Positions 25,676 through 34,330 of a stretch of DNA of 64,000 nucleotides are shown here, piece after piece (the first letter of the stretch is position 1; each line of letters starts with the position of its first letter). The translations under genes were made by a program, and so were the position numbers. The notes under the pieces were generated by a model, which worked only from the letters and a program-made list of their open reading frames with translations, was not told where the DNA came from and searched no databases. The DNA is from Nocardioides xinjiangensis (GTDB lineage Bacteria > Actinomycetota > Actinomycetes > Propionibacteriales > Nocardioidaceae), in the NCBI RefSeq assembly GCF_017916455.1, contig NZ_JAFMSY010000001.1, forward strand, positions 1,595,977 through 1,659,976. The letters are read 5' to 3'.

Positions 25676-27124
25676 TCACGCCCAGCGCAGCACGCCGTCG
25701 TCGAGCCGGGCGGTGCGCAGCGCCACGGCGTCGTGCAGGTAGCTCTGCTTGAGCGTCCACGGCGCGGCCGTCCCCTGGCGGGGCAGGGTGTGCACCGCCC
25801 GCTGGACGTAGCCGGCGTCGAAGTCCATCAGCGGCACCTCGGCCATCGACTCGTCGCGTACCGGGACGACCGAGCGCGCGCCGGTGGACCGCATGCGCTG
25901 CAGCAGCCGGACGACGTACTCGGCGACGAGGTCGGCCTTCAGCGTCCAGGAGGCGTTGGTGTAGCCGATGGTGAAGGCGAAGTTGGGCACGCCCGAGAGC
26001 ATCATCGCCCGGTAGGCCATGGTCTCGTGCAGCTTGACGGCCTCCCCGTCGACGCTGAGCTCGGCGCCGCCGAAGACCTGGAGGTTCAGGCCGGTGGCCG
26101 TCACGACCACGTCGGCCTCGAGCCGCTCGCCCGAGGCGAGCTCGAGACCGGTCTCGGTGAAGGTCTGGATGCGGTCGGTGACCACCGAGGCGGCACCCGA
26201 CCGGATGGCCCTGAAGAGGTCACCGTCCGGCACCAGGCACAGCCGCTGGTCCCACGGGTCGTAGGACGGCTTGAAGTGGGTGTCGACGGCGTACCCGGGC
26301 GGCAGCTGTGCGACGTTGGCCTTGCGCACGATCCTGCGCACGAGGTCCGGTCGCGAGCGGCTGAGCTTGTAGAGCGCGGACTGGACCGCGATGTTCTTCC
26401 ACCGCGTGACGGCGTACGACGCGCCCTCGCCCAGGATCGGCGTCAGCCGGGCCTTGACCGCGTCCTCGGCGGGCACGGACAGGACGTAGGTCGGCGAGCG
26501 CTGCAGCATCGTCACGTGCGCCGCGCCCCGCGCCGCGATCGCCGGCACCAGCGTCACCGCGGTCGCGCCGGAGCCGATGACGACGACCCGCTTGCCCGCG
26601 AGGTCGAGGTCCCCGGGCCAGTGCTGCGGGTGGACGAGCCGACCCCCGAAGCGCTCCCGGCCCGCGAAGTGCGGCGCGTGGCCCTGGTCGTAGTCGTAGT
26701 AGCCGCTGCACGCCCACAGGAAGTTCGCGGTCGTCGTGCGCGGCTCGCCGTCGACCACGGCCGTCACCGTCCAGCGCGCGGCGGCCGAGTCCCAGGCGGC
26801 GGAGGTGACGTGGTGGCCGTAGCGGATGTGCCGGTCGACGCCGTACTCCCGTGCGGTGTCGCGCACGTAGCGCAGGATCGAGGCGCCGTCGGCCAGCGTG
26901 GTCTCGCCGCGCCACGGCCGGAAGCGGTAGCCGAGGGTGTGCATGTCGGAGTCGGAGCGGATCCCCGGGTAGCGGAACAGGTCCCACGTCCCGCCGCTAG
27001 CCGCGCGACGCTCCAGCACGGCGTACGACGTCCCCGGCAGGTCCTTGGCGAGGTGGGCCGCCGCGCCGACGCCCGAGAGGCCCGCTCCGATGATCAGCAC
27101 GTCCACGTGCTCGACAGCAGTCAC
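25676..27124 (-). CDS. Flavin-containing monooxygenase / Baeyer-Villiger type (EthA-like)
   Basis: The 482-residue protein has an FAD-binding GxGxxG (IIGAGLSGVGAAAHL, about 11-25) and an NADP-binding second motif (VIGSGATAVTLVPAI, about 190-204). WDLFRYPGIRSDSDMHTLGY is typical of the EthA branch. Such enzymes oxygenate ketones or sulfur compounds; mycobacterial EthA activates ethionamide. GTG start, supported by TAGGCT six bases upstream. No adjacent regulator gene. Confidence 0.9.
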   Translation of the reverse strand: MTAVEHVDVLIIGAGLSGVGAAAHLAKDLPGTSYAVLERRAASGGTWDLFRYPGIRSDSDMHTLGYRFRPWRGETTLADGASILRYVRDTAREYGVDRHIRYGHHVTSAAWDSAAARWTVTAVVDGEPRTTTANFLWACSGYYDYDQGHAPHFAGRERFGGRLVHPQHWPGDLDLAGKRVVVIGSGATAVTLVPAIAARGAAHVTMLQRSPTYVLSVPAEDAVKARLTPILGEGASYAVTRWKNIAVQSALYKLSRSRPDLVRRIVRKANVAQLPPGYAVDTHFKPSYDPWDQRLCLVPDGDLFRAIRSGAASVVTDRIQTFTETGLELASGERLEADVVVTATGLNLQVFGGAELSVDGEAVKLHETMAYRAMMLSGVPNFAFTIGYTNASWTLKADLVAEYVVRLLQRMRSTGARSVVPVRDESMAEVPLMDFDAGYVQRAVHTLPRQGTAAPWTLKQSYLHDAVALRTARLDDGVLRWA

Positions 27125-27130
27125 GCCCCG

Positions 27131-27136
27131 AGCCTA
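27131..27136 (-). promoter_or_regulatory. -10 box TAGGCT for a leaderless monooxygenase mRNA
   Basis: Minus-strand TAGGCT, 6 bases, then GTG 27124. It agrees with the box at 19533 and decides the start. Confidence 0.55.
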
Positions 27137-27167
27137 GGCGACGCGGACGACGATCCGTAACTGCGAG

Positions 27168-28382
27168 TTACACCTGCCGGAGGTCGCGCGCCATCGCGAC
27201 CAGCCCGAGCACGGGGCCGGGGAGCAGGAGCCACGAGACGTGGGCACCGAGGTCGCCGACGAGCGCCGTGCCGAGCGCGATGGCGCCGATGGTGAGCCCG
27301 AACCCCAGGCCGTTCTGGATGGCGAGCGCGCTGCCCACGAGGTGCGGGGGGCAGGCCCGGGCCGACAGCGCGGAGAACTGCGCCGAGTCGGCGACGACGG
27401 CGACACCCCACACGAGCAGCAGCGCGAGCACGACGGCCGTCGGCGCGGGTGCTGCGAGGGGGAAGGTCAGGCAGCAGACGCCCGAGACCGTCAGCGCCGT
27501 GGCCGCGACGCGGACACCGCCGACGCGGCGGCTCCACAGCCCGCCGGCGACGGACCCGGCGGCGCCGATCCCGATGACGGCGAAGGACCAGCCGCTGACG
27601 CGGGCACCCCCGCCGTCGAGCACGCCCGCCAGGAGCAGCGGCACGAGGGTCCAGAAGGCGTACAGCTCCCACATGTGGCCGAAGTAGCCGAGCGCGGCGC
27701 CCCGGTAGGCCGGCAGGCGGAACGCTCCGAGCACGGCGCCGGGTCGCCACCCGCTCCGCCTGCCCCGGGGCAGGTGCGGGCCGTCGCCGAGGGACAGGAC
27801 CACCGCCCCGGCGAGGAGGGCGAGCACCGAGGACGCGAGCACGGTCCCCTCCCAGGGCCACCCCACGCCGACCGACGTCACCAGGTGGGGCAGGGCGGTG
27901 CCCAGCGTCAGCATGCCGACGAGCCAGCCCAGCGCCTCGCCGGACCGTGCCGGAGCCCACGACACGACCAGCTTCATGCCGAGGGGGTAGATGCCGGCCA
28001 GGCTCAGGCCGGTGACGAACCGCCACGCCGTCCCGGCGCCCGTGCCGTCGGCCAGCAGCGCGAACCCCGCGTTGCTCGCGGCGCCCAGCACGCACGCGGC
28101 CGCGAAGATCCGGCTGGCCGGGAAGCGGTCGGCCAGGCTGGTCACCGCCGCCAGGACCGTGCCCAGCGCGAAGCCGGACTGCACGGCGATCGTGAGCCGG
28201 CCGAGGTCGTCGTCGGTGAGCGCCCACACCTCCCGGAGGTCGGCGGCAGCGGCATTGGCGCTGAACCACAGCGACGTGCCGAGCAGCTGCGCGACCACGA
28301 CGAGCGGCACGGCGTGGCGGGCCCGCCACGCTCCGCGCGCTCCCCCGGCTGCCTCGTGCCGCTCGTCCGGCGACGGCCTCAT
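27168..28382 (-). CDS. MFS transporter
   Basis: This 404-residue membrane protein has about twelve hydrophobic segments in two halves. Its N-terminal region [20 protein letters not shown] resembles the cyanate/NarK-like MFS branch often annotated as nitrate or small-molecule exporters. The start overlaps the CoA-transferase stop (ATGA), so they are co-transcribed. The partner suggests transport of a compound handled as a CoA ester, but this is inference. Confidence 0.87.
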   Translation of the reverse strand: MRPSPDERHEAAGGARGAWRARHAVPLVVVAQLLGTSLWFSANAAAADLREVWALTDDDLGRLTIAVQSGFALGTVLAAVTSLADRFPASRIFAAACVLGAASNAGFALLADGTGAGTAWRFVTGLSLAGIYPLGMKLVVSWAPARSGEALGWLVGMLTLGTALPHLVTSVGVGWPWEGTVLASSVLALLAGAVVLSLGDGPHLPRGRRSGWRPGAVLGAFRLPAYRGAALGYFGHMWELYAFWTLVPLLLAGVLDGGGARVSGWSFAVIGIGAAGSVAGGLWSRRVGGVRVAATALTVSGVCCLTFPLAAPAPTAVVLALLLVWGVAVVADSAQFSALSARACPPHLVGSALAIQNGLGFGLTIGAIALGTALVGDLGAHVSWLLLPGPVLGLVAMARDLRQV

Positions 28383-29527
28383 GCCTGGGTCGCGGCGCCC
28401 GAGGCGAGCAGCGCGTCGACGTCGGCCACGCCCCAGGCCGCGAGCGCCTCGCGGGTGTGCTCGCCCGGGAGCGGTGGCGGCGCGCCCAGGGTGGCGCGGG
28501 TGCGCGAGAACCGCGGGGCGGGCGCCGGCTGCACCACCCCGTCCGGGGCCACGAAGGTGCCGCGGGCCGCCAGGTGCGGGTGGTGCGGCGCGTCCGCCAG
28601 GCGTACGACCGGCGCGACGCAGGCGTCGGTGCCGTCGAACGTCGCGGCCCACTCGGCCTGCGTGCGCTCCTTGAAGCGCGCGGCCAGCGCTGCCCGGATC
28701 GCGGCGTGGTTGGCCGGGTCGTCGCGGTCGGGGAGGTCGACCCCGACGCGCTCGACGAAGGCCGCCCAGAACTGCGGCTCGAGCGCCGCGAGGCTGACGT
28801 GCTCGCCGTCGGCCGTCTCGTAGAGGTTGTACCACGGGACCCCGCCGTCGAGCAGCCCGGCAGCGCGCCTGCCGGTGGCCATCCCGGCGGCCGCGAAGGC
28901 CGACGCGATGGCGTTGAGGTGGGCGGTGCCGTCCACGATCGCCGCGTCGACGACCTGGCCCGTGCCACTGGTGCGCGCCTCGAGGAGGGCGGCGAGGATG
29001 CCGACCACGAGGTACGTCGAGCCGCCGCCGAAGTCGCCGAGCAGGTTGCCCGGGAAGTGCGGGCGGTCCGGGTCCTGGCCGAGCCCGTGGAGGGCGCCGG
29101 TGACCGCGACGTAGTTCATGTCGTGACCCGCCGCCGAGGCCCACGGGCCGTCCTGGCCCCAGCCGGTCATCCGCCCGACCACGAGGCGCGGGTTGCGCGC
29201 CCAGCAGTCCTCGGGGCCGAGGCCCATCCGCTCGGCGGTGCCGGGCCGCATGCCCTCGACGAGCACGTCGGCCTCCGCGACGAGGTCGAGCACCGTCGCC
29301 ACCGCCTCGGGGTGCTTGAGGTCGAGCGCGACGCTGGGCCGACCTCGGTTGAGCAGGTCCGAGCGGCCGCCGGCGAACATGCCGCCGCCCGGGCGGTCGA
29401 CGCGGATCACGTCGGCGCCGAGGTCGGCGAGGAGCATGCACGCGTGGGGCCCCGGCCCGATGCCGGCCAGCTCGACCACCTTGACGCCCCGCAGCGGACC
29501 GGTGCCGTGACCCAGCTCGTACGCCAT
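28379..29527 (-). CDS. CaiB/BaiF CoA-transferase family, alpha-methylacyl-CoA racemase-like
   Basis: The 382-residue protein begins [20 protein letters not shown], a typical opening of alpha-methylacyl-CoA racemase (AMACR/Mcr). It continues with [35 protein letters not shown] (His/Asp region) and [15 protein letters not shown]. It would epimerise 2-methyl-branched acyl-CoA before beta-oxidation, or transfer CoA. ATG 29527 is chosen; ATG 29539 gives four more residues. A TGACA-N7-TGTCA repeat sits at its start as at fadA. The MFS gene follows. Confidence 0.9.
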   Translation of the reverse strand: MAYELGHGTGPLRGVKVVELAGIGPGPHACMLLADLGADVIRVDRPGGGMFAGGRSDLLNRGRPSVALDLKHPEAVATVLDLVAEADVLVEGMRPGTAERMGLGPEDCWARNPRLVVGRMTGWGQDGPWASAAGHDMNYVAVTGALHGLGQDPDRPHFPGNLLGDFGGGSTYLVVGILAALLEARTSGTGQVVDAAIVDGTAHLNAIASAFAAAGMATGRRAAGLLDGGVPWYNLYETADGEHVSLAALEPQFWAAFVERVGVDLPDRDDPANHAAIRAALAARFKERTQAEWAATFDGTDACVAPVVRLADAPHHPHLAARGTFVAPDGVVQPAPAPRFSRTRATLGAPPPLPGEHTREALAAWGVADVDALLASGAATQA

Positions 29528-29538
29528 GCGGACGATCA

Positions 29539-29555
29539 TGACACCGGCGCTGTCA
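29539..29555. promoter_or_regulatory. Operator candidate TGACA-N7-TGTCA upstream of the racemase-like gene
   Basis: Same arms and spacing as the fadA site, and nearly the same distance to the start (11 bases from the inner arm to ATG 29527). The flanking sequence between repeat and ATG is also similar (GTGTCA followed by an ATC and CGCATGGC in both). Confidence 0.6.
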
Positions 29556-29600
29556 GGGTCGCGAGCGCCGTCGTCGCCGACCACGCCGCGAGCGAAGGCT

Positions 29601-29614
29601 TGCAACTCGTTGCA
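29601..29614. promoter_or_regulatory. Operator candidate TGCAA-CTCG-TTGCA upstream of the padR gene
   Basis: A perfect 5-bp inverted repeat with a 4-base centre, 21 bases before the PadR-family start codon and between divergent genes. It is well placed for autoregulation. Confidence 0.5.
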
Positions 29615-29635
29615 TAGGTGGGCACACTGCCCGTC

Positions 29636-30175
29636 ATGCCCCTCGAGCACGCCCTCCTCGTCGCGCTCAGCGAGCGTTCCGCGAGCGGGCTCGAGCTCAC
29701 CCGGCGCTTCGAGAAGTCGCTGGGCTTCTTCTGGCACGCCACCCACCAGCAGATCTACCGCGTCCTGGGACGGATGGAGGCCGACGGCTGGGTGAGCGTG
29801 GAGGTCGTCGAGCAGGAGGGCCGCCCCGACAAGCGGGTCCACACCCCGTCGCCGGAGGGCCGCCGGGTGCTCGCCGAGTGGCTGGCCACGCCCATCCCGC
29901 CGGAGACCTTCCGCAGCGAGCTCGCGGTGAAGCTGCGCGGAGCGTCGTACGGCGACCGCGCGACGCTCACCGCGCACCTCGTGGAGGTCCGCGCCGACCA
30001 CGCGGCCCGGCTCGCGCACTACGAGACGCTCGAGCACGAGCAGTTCCCTGACCCCGGGTCGCTCCTAGGGCCCGGGCTCGACCAGTGGCTGGTGCTGCGC
30101 GGCGGCATCCGGCTCGAGCGGTTCTGGGTCGAGTGGATCACCGAGTACCTGCAGGCCCACGAAGGAGCCACATGA
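29636..30175 (+). CDS. PadR-family transcriptional regulator
   Basis: The 179-residue protein has a PadR winged helix: EHALLVALSERSASGLELTR, then HATHQQIYRVLGRMEADGWV, and the wing EGRPDKRVHTPSPEGR. A C-terminal Vir-type helical domain follows (about 95-179). It binds small aromatic or other ligands. Its stop overlaps the FadH start (ATGA), so it is cotranscribed with the enoate reductase it probably controls. It diverges from the racemase-like gene. Confidence 0.91.
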   Translation: MPLEHALLVALSERSASGLELTRRFEKSLGFFWHATHQQIYRVLGRMEADGWVSVEVVEQEGRPDKRVHTPSPEGRRVLAEWLATPIPPETFRSELAVKLRGASYGDRATLTAHLVEVRADHAARLAHYETLEHEQFPDPGSLLGPGLDQWLVLRGGIRLERFWVEWITEYLQAHEGAT

Positions 30176-32259
30176 CGCACCCCCGCTACCCCCACCTGCT
30201 CGAGCCGCTGACCCTCGGTGCCGGTCCGGACGCGCTGACGCTGCGCAACCGGGTGGTCATGGGGTCGATGCACACCGGGCTCGAGGACCGCCCGTGGGAC
30301 ATCGACAGGCTCGGCGCGTTCTTCGCCGAGCGGGCGCGCGGCGGCGTCGGCCTCATCGTCACCGGCGGGTACGCCCCGACCAAGCGCGGCTGGCTCAAGC
30401 CGTTCGCCTCCGAGATGACCAACCGCCTGCACGCGATGCGCCACGAGCGGATCACCGGGGCGGTGCACGACGCCGGCGGCGCGGTCGCGCTGCAGGTGCT
30501 GCACGCGGGCCGCTACGGCTACCACCCGCTCTCCCAAAGCGCGTCCGCCCGCAAGTCGCCGATCACGCCGTTCACGCCGAGTGCCATGTCGAGCCGGGAG
30601 GTCGACCGCACGGCCACGGCCTTCGCCCGGAGCGTCGCGCTGGCGCGCAAGGCCGGCTACGACGCCGTCGAGGTCATGGGCTCGGAGGGCTACCTCCTCA
30701 ACCAGTTCCTCGCCGCGCGCACCAACGACCGCGACGACGAGTGGGGCGGCTCCCCCGCGCGCCGGATGCGCTTCGCCGTCGAGGTCGTCCGCCGCTCGCG
30801 CGAGCTGGTCGGCGGGGACTTCCCGATCGTCTACCGGATCTCGCTGCTCGACCTCGTCGAGGGCGGCCAGACGTGGGAGGAGACCGCCGAGCTCGCGCTG
30901 CGCCTGCAGGACGCCGGCGTCACCGTGTTCAACACCGGCATCGGCTGGCACGAGGCGCGGGTGCCCACGATCATCACGCAGGTCCCGCGCGGGGCGTGGC
31001 GCTCGTGCACCGCCCGGCTCAAGCAGGTCGTCGACGTCCCGGTCTGCGCGTCCAACCGGATCAACACGCCCGAGCTCGCCGAGGACATCCTGGCCTCGGG
31101 GGAGGCCGACCTGGTGTCGATGGCCCGCCCGCTGCTCGCCGACCCGGCCTTCGTCGGCAAGGCGATGGACGAGCGTGCCGACGAGATCAACACCTGCATC
31201 GCCTGCAACCAGGCGTGCCTCGACCACGTGTTCAGCAACGAGCGGGCGTCCTGCCTGGTCAACCCGCGCGCGTGCCGGGAGACCGAGCTGGTGCTGCTGC
31301 CGGTCCCGTCGGTGCGCGCGCCGGCCCCCTCCGCTGCGTCATCCGGAGCCGCGCCCACGGGTGCGGGTCCGCATGACGTCGCGCGGCGGCCCACCCTCGC
31401 GGTCGTCGGTGCGGGACCGGCCGGCCTGGCGGCCGCGACGGCCGCGGCGGAGCGGGGCTTCGAGGTGACGCTGTTCGAGAGGTCGCCCGAGATCGGCGGG
31501 CAGTTCCGCCTCGCGATGGAGGTCCCCGGCAAGGAGGACTTCGCCGACACGCTGCGCTACTTCGGTCGCCGGCTCGAGGTGCTCGGGGTGGACGTACGCC
31601 TCGGCGTGGAGGCGACGGCCGACGACGTCGCCGGCTTCGACGATGTCGTCGTCGCGACCGGCGTGGAGCCGCGGATGCCGGCCATCCCGGGCATCGAGCA
31701 CCCTTGCGTCGCGTCGTACGCCGACGTGCTGAGCGGCGCGGTCGTCCCGGGTCGCCGCGTGGTCGTGATCGGCGCCGGCGGCATCGGCGTCGACGTGAGC
31801 GTCTTCCTCACGCACGAGGAGGAGGACCTGGAGGACTGGATGGCCCACTGGGGCGTCGGCGACCCCGCGCTCCACGAGGGCGGGCTGACCGAGCCCAAGC
31901 CACGCAGCCCTGCCCGCGAGGTGACGCTCGTGCAGCGCAAGACCACGCCGATCGGCATCGGCCTCGGCCGGACGTCGGGCTGGGCGCACCGGGCGGTGCT
32001 CAGGCAGTCCCAGGTCACCCAGGTCAGCGGCGCGACGTACGACCGCATCGACGACGACGGCCTGCACGTCACCGTCGACGGCGTCGCCCGGGTGATCGAG
32101 GCCGACACCATCGTGGTCTGCGCCGGCCAGGACTCCGTGCGCTCCCTCTACGACGCGCTGGACCGCGAGGCGCACCTGGTCGGCGGCGCCGACCTGGCGG
32201 CCGAGCTCGACGCGAAGCGCGCGATCAGGCAGGGCACCGAGGTCGTCGCGGCGCTCTGA
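30172..32259 (+). CDS. fadH: NADPH-dependent 2,4-dienoyl-CoA reductase (FadH type, FMN/Fe-S/FAD)
   Basis: The 695-residue protein has the old-yellow-enzyme barrel (residues 1-335; RNRVVMGSMHTG, LQVLHAGRYG, active-site region GYDAVEVMGSEGYLLNQFL). A 4Fe-4S cluster site follows (Cys342, Cys345, Cys349, Cys361), then the FAD/NAD(P) domain with VVGAGPAGLAAATAA from about 409 and VIGAGGIGVDVS. It reduces double bonds of unsaturated acyl-CoA or related enoates. The linker at residues 389-403 is encoded by a copy of the 44-bp palindromic repeat, which is unusual. Confidence 0.93.
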   Translation: MTHPRYPHLLEPLTLGAGPDALTLRNRVVMGSMHTGLEDRPWDIDRLGAFFAERARGGVGLIVTGGYAPTKRGWLKPFASEMTNRLHAMRHERITGAVHDAGGAVALQVLHAGRYGYHPLSQSASARKSPITPFTPSAMSSREVDRTATAFARSVALARKAGYDAVEVMGSEGYLLNQFLAARTNDRDDEWGGSPARRMRFAVEVVRRSRELVGGDFPIVYRISLLDLVEGGQTWEETAELALRLQDAGVTVFNTGIGWHEARVPTIITQVPRGAWRSCTARLKQVVDVPVCASNRINTPELAEDILASGEADLVSMARPLLADPAFVGKAMDERADEINTCIACNQACLDHVFSNERASCLVNPRACRETELVLLPVPSVRAPAPSAASSGAAPTGAGPHDVARRPTLAVVGAGPAGLAAATAAAERGFEVTLFERSPEIGGQFRLAMEVPGKEDFADTLRYFGRRLEVLGVDVRLGVEATADDVAGFDDVVVATGVEPRMPAIPGIEHPCVASYADVLSGAVVPGRRVVVIGAGGIGVDVSVFLTHEEEDLEDWMAHWGVGDPALHEGGLTEPKPRSPAREVTLVQRKTTPIGIGLGRTSGWAHRAVLRQSQVTQVSGATYDRIDDDGLHVTVDGVARVIEADTIVVCAGQDSVRSLYDALDREAHLVGGADLAAELDAKRAIRQGTEVVAAL
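31336..31379. repeat. 44-bp palindromic element, copy 3, inside the fadH reading frame
   Basis: Begins GCGTCATCC and ends GCATGACGT; the two 22-base arms match at 17 positions. It has the same length and ends as copies 1, 2 and 4. It is read in frame as a Ser/Gly/Ala-rich linker between the Fe-S and the FAD domains. Confidence 0.72.
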
Positions 32260-32527
32260 AGCCTCGGGCACGTGTCGGACTCGCGACCCGAGCGCTGCCC
32301 GGGTGCACCGGCGGCACCGGCGGGCCGCACCTGACGATCCGGCCCGCCGGGCAACCCCTGCCGATGTGGTCGTACCACTGTTCACGGATCCCGGTCGCCG
32401 CGCAGGTCGAGCCTGCGGAGCCCGGCCGCCCCAGGGGTGAGGCGAGGACTCGAGTCCAGGCGGGCCGTCGGGCGGCACGAGGGCTCAATCGTCCCGGCGG
32501 CTGGGCGGATCCGGCCGCGCCGCGGGC

Positions 32528-33526
32528 TCAGGCCAGCGGCGGGAGCGTCACGACCTGGCCGGCGTAGCTCAGGCCGGCGCCGAACGCGATCAGCAGCGCG
32601 GTGTCGCCGGCCGAGGCCTCGTCCTGGCGGAGCATCGCCTCCATGGCGAGCGGCACCGACGCGGCCGAGGTGTTGCCGGCGTCGATGACGTCGGTCGCGA
32701 CCGCGACCGAGTCGGGCAGGTCGATCTTCTTCGCGAGGGTCTGCGTGATGCGCAGGTTGGCCTGGTGCGGAATGAAGGCGTCGAGCTCGTCGACCGAGAC
32801 GCCGGCCAGGCGCAGCGCCTCGTGGGCGACGTCCGCCATCGCGAACGGCGCCCACCGGAACACCGCGGTCCCCTCCATCTGCACGACCGGGTGGCCCGTC
32901 GACCCGTGCCCGCCGAGGCAGCTGGGCGACTGGGTGATGACGTGCGCCTGCGACCCGTCCGAGCCCCACGCGGTCGGGCCGATGCCCGGGGCGTCGGACG
33001 GTCCCACGACCACGGCGCCCGCACCGTCGGCGAAGATGAAGGCGGTGCCGCGGTCCGTCGGGTCCATGAACCGGCTGAGCTGCTCCACGCCGACCACGAG
33101 GACGTACGTCTCTGCGCCGGCGCGCACCATGGAGGCGGCCAGGTTCAGCGCGTGGCAGAAGCCCGCACACCCGGCCGAGATGTCGAAGGCCGCAGCGGTG
33201 ATGCCGAGGTTGGTCGCGACCTGCGGCGCCGCGGCCGGGGTGTGCTCCGGATGGGTGGAGGTCGCGACGATGACGCACCCGAGCTGGGCGGCGTCCACGC
33301 CGGCGGCCGCGAGGGCGCGCTCCGCGGCGGCGGTCGACATGCCGATGAGCGTCTCGTCCTCGCCCGCGAAGCGCCGCGTGCGGATGCCCGAGCGCGTCTG
33401 GATCCACTCGTCGGAGGAGTCCAGGACCTCGCAGATCTCGTCGTTGGTGACGACCCGCTGCGGGCGGAACACGCCCAGGCCGAGCATCGCGGCGTGGGTG
33501 AGGTCGGTGGACTGCTGGATCGTCAT
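32528..33526 (-). CDS. fabH: Beta-ketoacyl-ACP synthase III (FabH)
   Basis: The 332-residue KAS III has the catalytic triad Cys120 (DISAGCAGFCHAL), His254 (FIPHQANLRI) and Asn285 (IDAGNTSAAS), and the typical early segment SSDEWIQTRSGIRTRRFA. It starts fatty-acid chains by condensing acyl-CoA with malonyl-ACP. It stands alone, without fabD or acpP beside it, so it could also serve a specialised lipid. TATGCT lies 6 bases before the ATG, which suggests a leaderless mRNA. The 268 bases to the fadH stop hold nothing recognised. Confidence 0.94.
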   Translation of the reverse strand: MTIQQSTDLTHAAMLGLGVFRPQRVVTNDEICEVLDSSDEWIQTRSGIRTRRFAGEDETLIGMSTAAAERALAAAGVDAAQLGCVIVATSTHPEHTPAAAPQVATNLGITAAAFDISAGCAGFCHALNLAASMVRAGAETYVLVVGVEQLSRFMDPTDRGTAFIFADGAGAVVVGPSDAPGIGPTAWGSDGSQAHVITQSPSCLGGHGSTGHPVVQMEGTAVFRWAPFAMADVAHEALRLAGVSVDELDAFIPHQANLRITQTLAKKIDLPDSVAVATDVIDAGNTSAASVPLAMEAMLRQDEASAGDTALLIAFGAGLSYAGQVVTLPPLA

Positions 33527-33532
33527 GGCGCG

Positions 33533-33538
33533 AGCATA
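33533..33538 (-). promoter_or_regulatory. -10 box TATGCT for a leaderless fabH mRNA
   Basis: Minus-strand TATGCT followed by 6 bases and ATG 33526. Confidence 0.55.
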
Positions 33539-33576
33539 GGCAGGGGCACGGGCAGCGGTACGAATCGGCCAGCCGG

Positions 33577-33711
33577 CTAGCGCGGACCGTCCGGCTGCGT
33601 CTCCGGGATCGGCGAGTCGGGCACCTGACCCGGGTCGATCGGGCTGACGTCGGGGTCGCCGGAGGGCACGACCGTGGGCTCGACCTCGGGCTCGCTCGGT
33701 GTGGTGGTCAT
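33577..33711 (-). CDS. Small Pro/Glu-rich protein, 44 residues
   Basis: A short frame translating as MTTTPSEPEVEPTVVPSGDP and continuing in the same style to QPDGPR. It is rich in Pro, Glu, Asp and Val with no membrane segment or known domain. The codon pattern (G/C at third positions) fits a real gene, and it stands alone between fabH and the large hairpin. Similar short acidic Pro-rich proteins occur in related actinobacteria as hypothetical proteins, as far as I remember. Function unknown. Confidence 0.5.
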   Translation of the reverse strand: MTTTPSEPEVEPTVVPSGDPDVSPIDPGQVPDSPIPETQPDGPR

Positions 33712-34080
33712 CCGTCAGTCGTACGCCGCCGGCAGCGCTCGCGCAACGGCCGGTCACCCCTTGTGATGGGCCGAGCCCCGCCGAGCCGCCCCCTCGCGGA
33801 GCCGCCCCCGAGCCGCCCCCGCGCGGGTAACGCCGCCAAGACGGCACTCCCGCCCCCACCGGTGGGGGCGGGAGTGCACGTTTCGAGGCGTTACCCGAAG
33901 GAGGAAGACCACGGCGGACGTCCGGCAGCGGCAGAGGGAGCGCAGGCGGCGTCGCCGGGCTGCTCGCACGCGGCGCGACCCGTCCGCGCGAGCAGCCGCA
34001 CTGGACGGCGCTCGCCCGCCCAAGGGCGACGAGCTCTGCGAGCCCGGCCGGACCGAGGGCCCTGTCGGGCCCCGAGCGGA
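33712..34080. other. Intergenic region with a large hairpin and no convincing gene
   Basis: A 369-base stretch. Its left part repeats GAGCCGCCCCC several times, the middle is the 74-bp palindrome, and the right part has an Arg-rich frame without start or family support. Confidence 0.5.
33824..33897. repeat. 74-bp perfectly centred palindrome
   Basis: The two 37-base arms share 11 outer bases (CGGGTAACGCC) and 16 inner bases (CACTCCCGCCCCCACC), with an imperfect 10-base middle. It could fold into a very stable hairpin and may act as a terminator or be a dispersed repeat. Confidence 0.85.
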
Positions 34081-34212
34081 TCAGCGCGGCCTGCGGCGCT
34101 CCTGCACCTTCTGCATGGCCGCCCTGATCTTGGCCTGGTTGTGCGGCTTGCGCGCCTCGTCGTAGACCTTCTTCGCGATGCCGAGCGCCGCGATCTTCTT
34201 CGCCATACCCAT
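34081..34212 (-). CDS. Small basic protein, 43 residues
   Basis: Reads MGMAKKIAALGIAKKVYDEA and ends in QKVQERRRPR: a positively charged helix-forming peptide. No family name can be given. ATG 34206 would remove two residues. It lies alone between the large hairpin and the secreted protein gene. The basic amphipathic character suggests nucleic-acid or membrane binding, but that is speculation. Confidence 0.55.
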   Translation of the reverse strand: MGMAKKIAALGIAKKVYDEARKPHNQAKIRAAMQKVQERRRPR

Positions 34213-34330
34213 GTCCCGACCGTACCCAGCAGCAGCAAGGGTGATCCCCACCCATCCGTGACGCGGGCCACTCCGAAGCACCGGCGAGCCGCCGGTCCGG
34301 GCGGCCCCGCCGACGAAGGGTCACACGCTC

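Noticed and set aside
32260..32527. Possible gene between fadH and fabH
   Set aside because: Frames here lack a start with ribosome site or -10 box and show no family motif; treated as intergenic.
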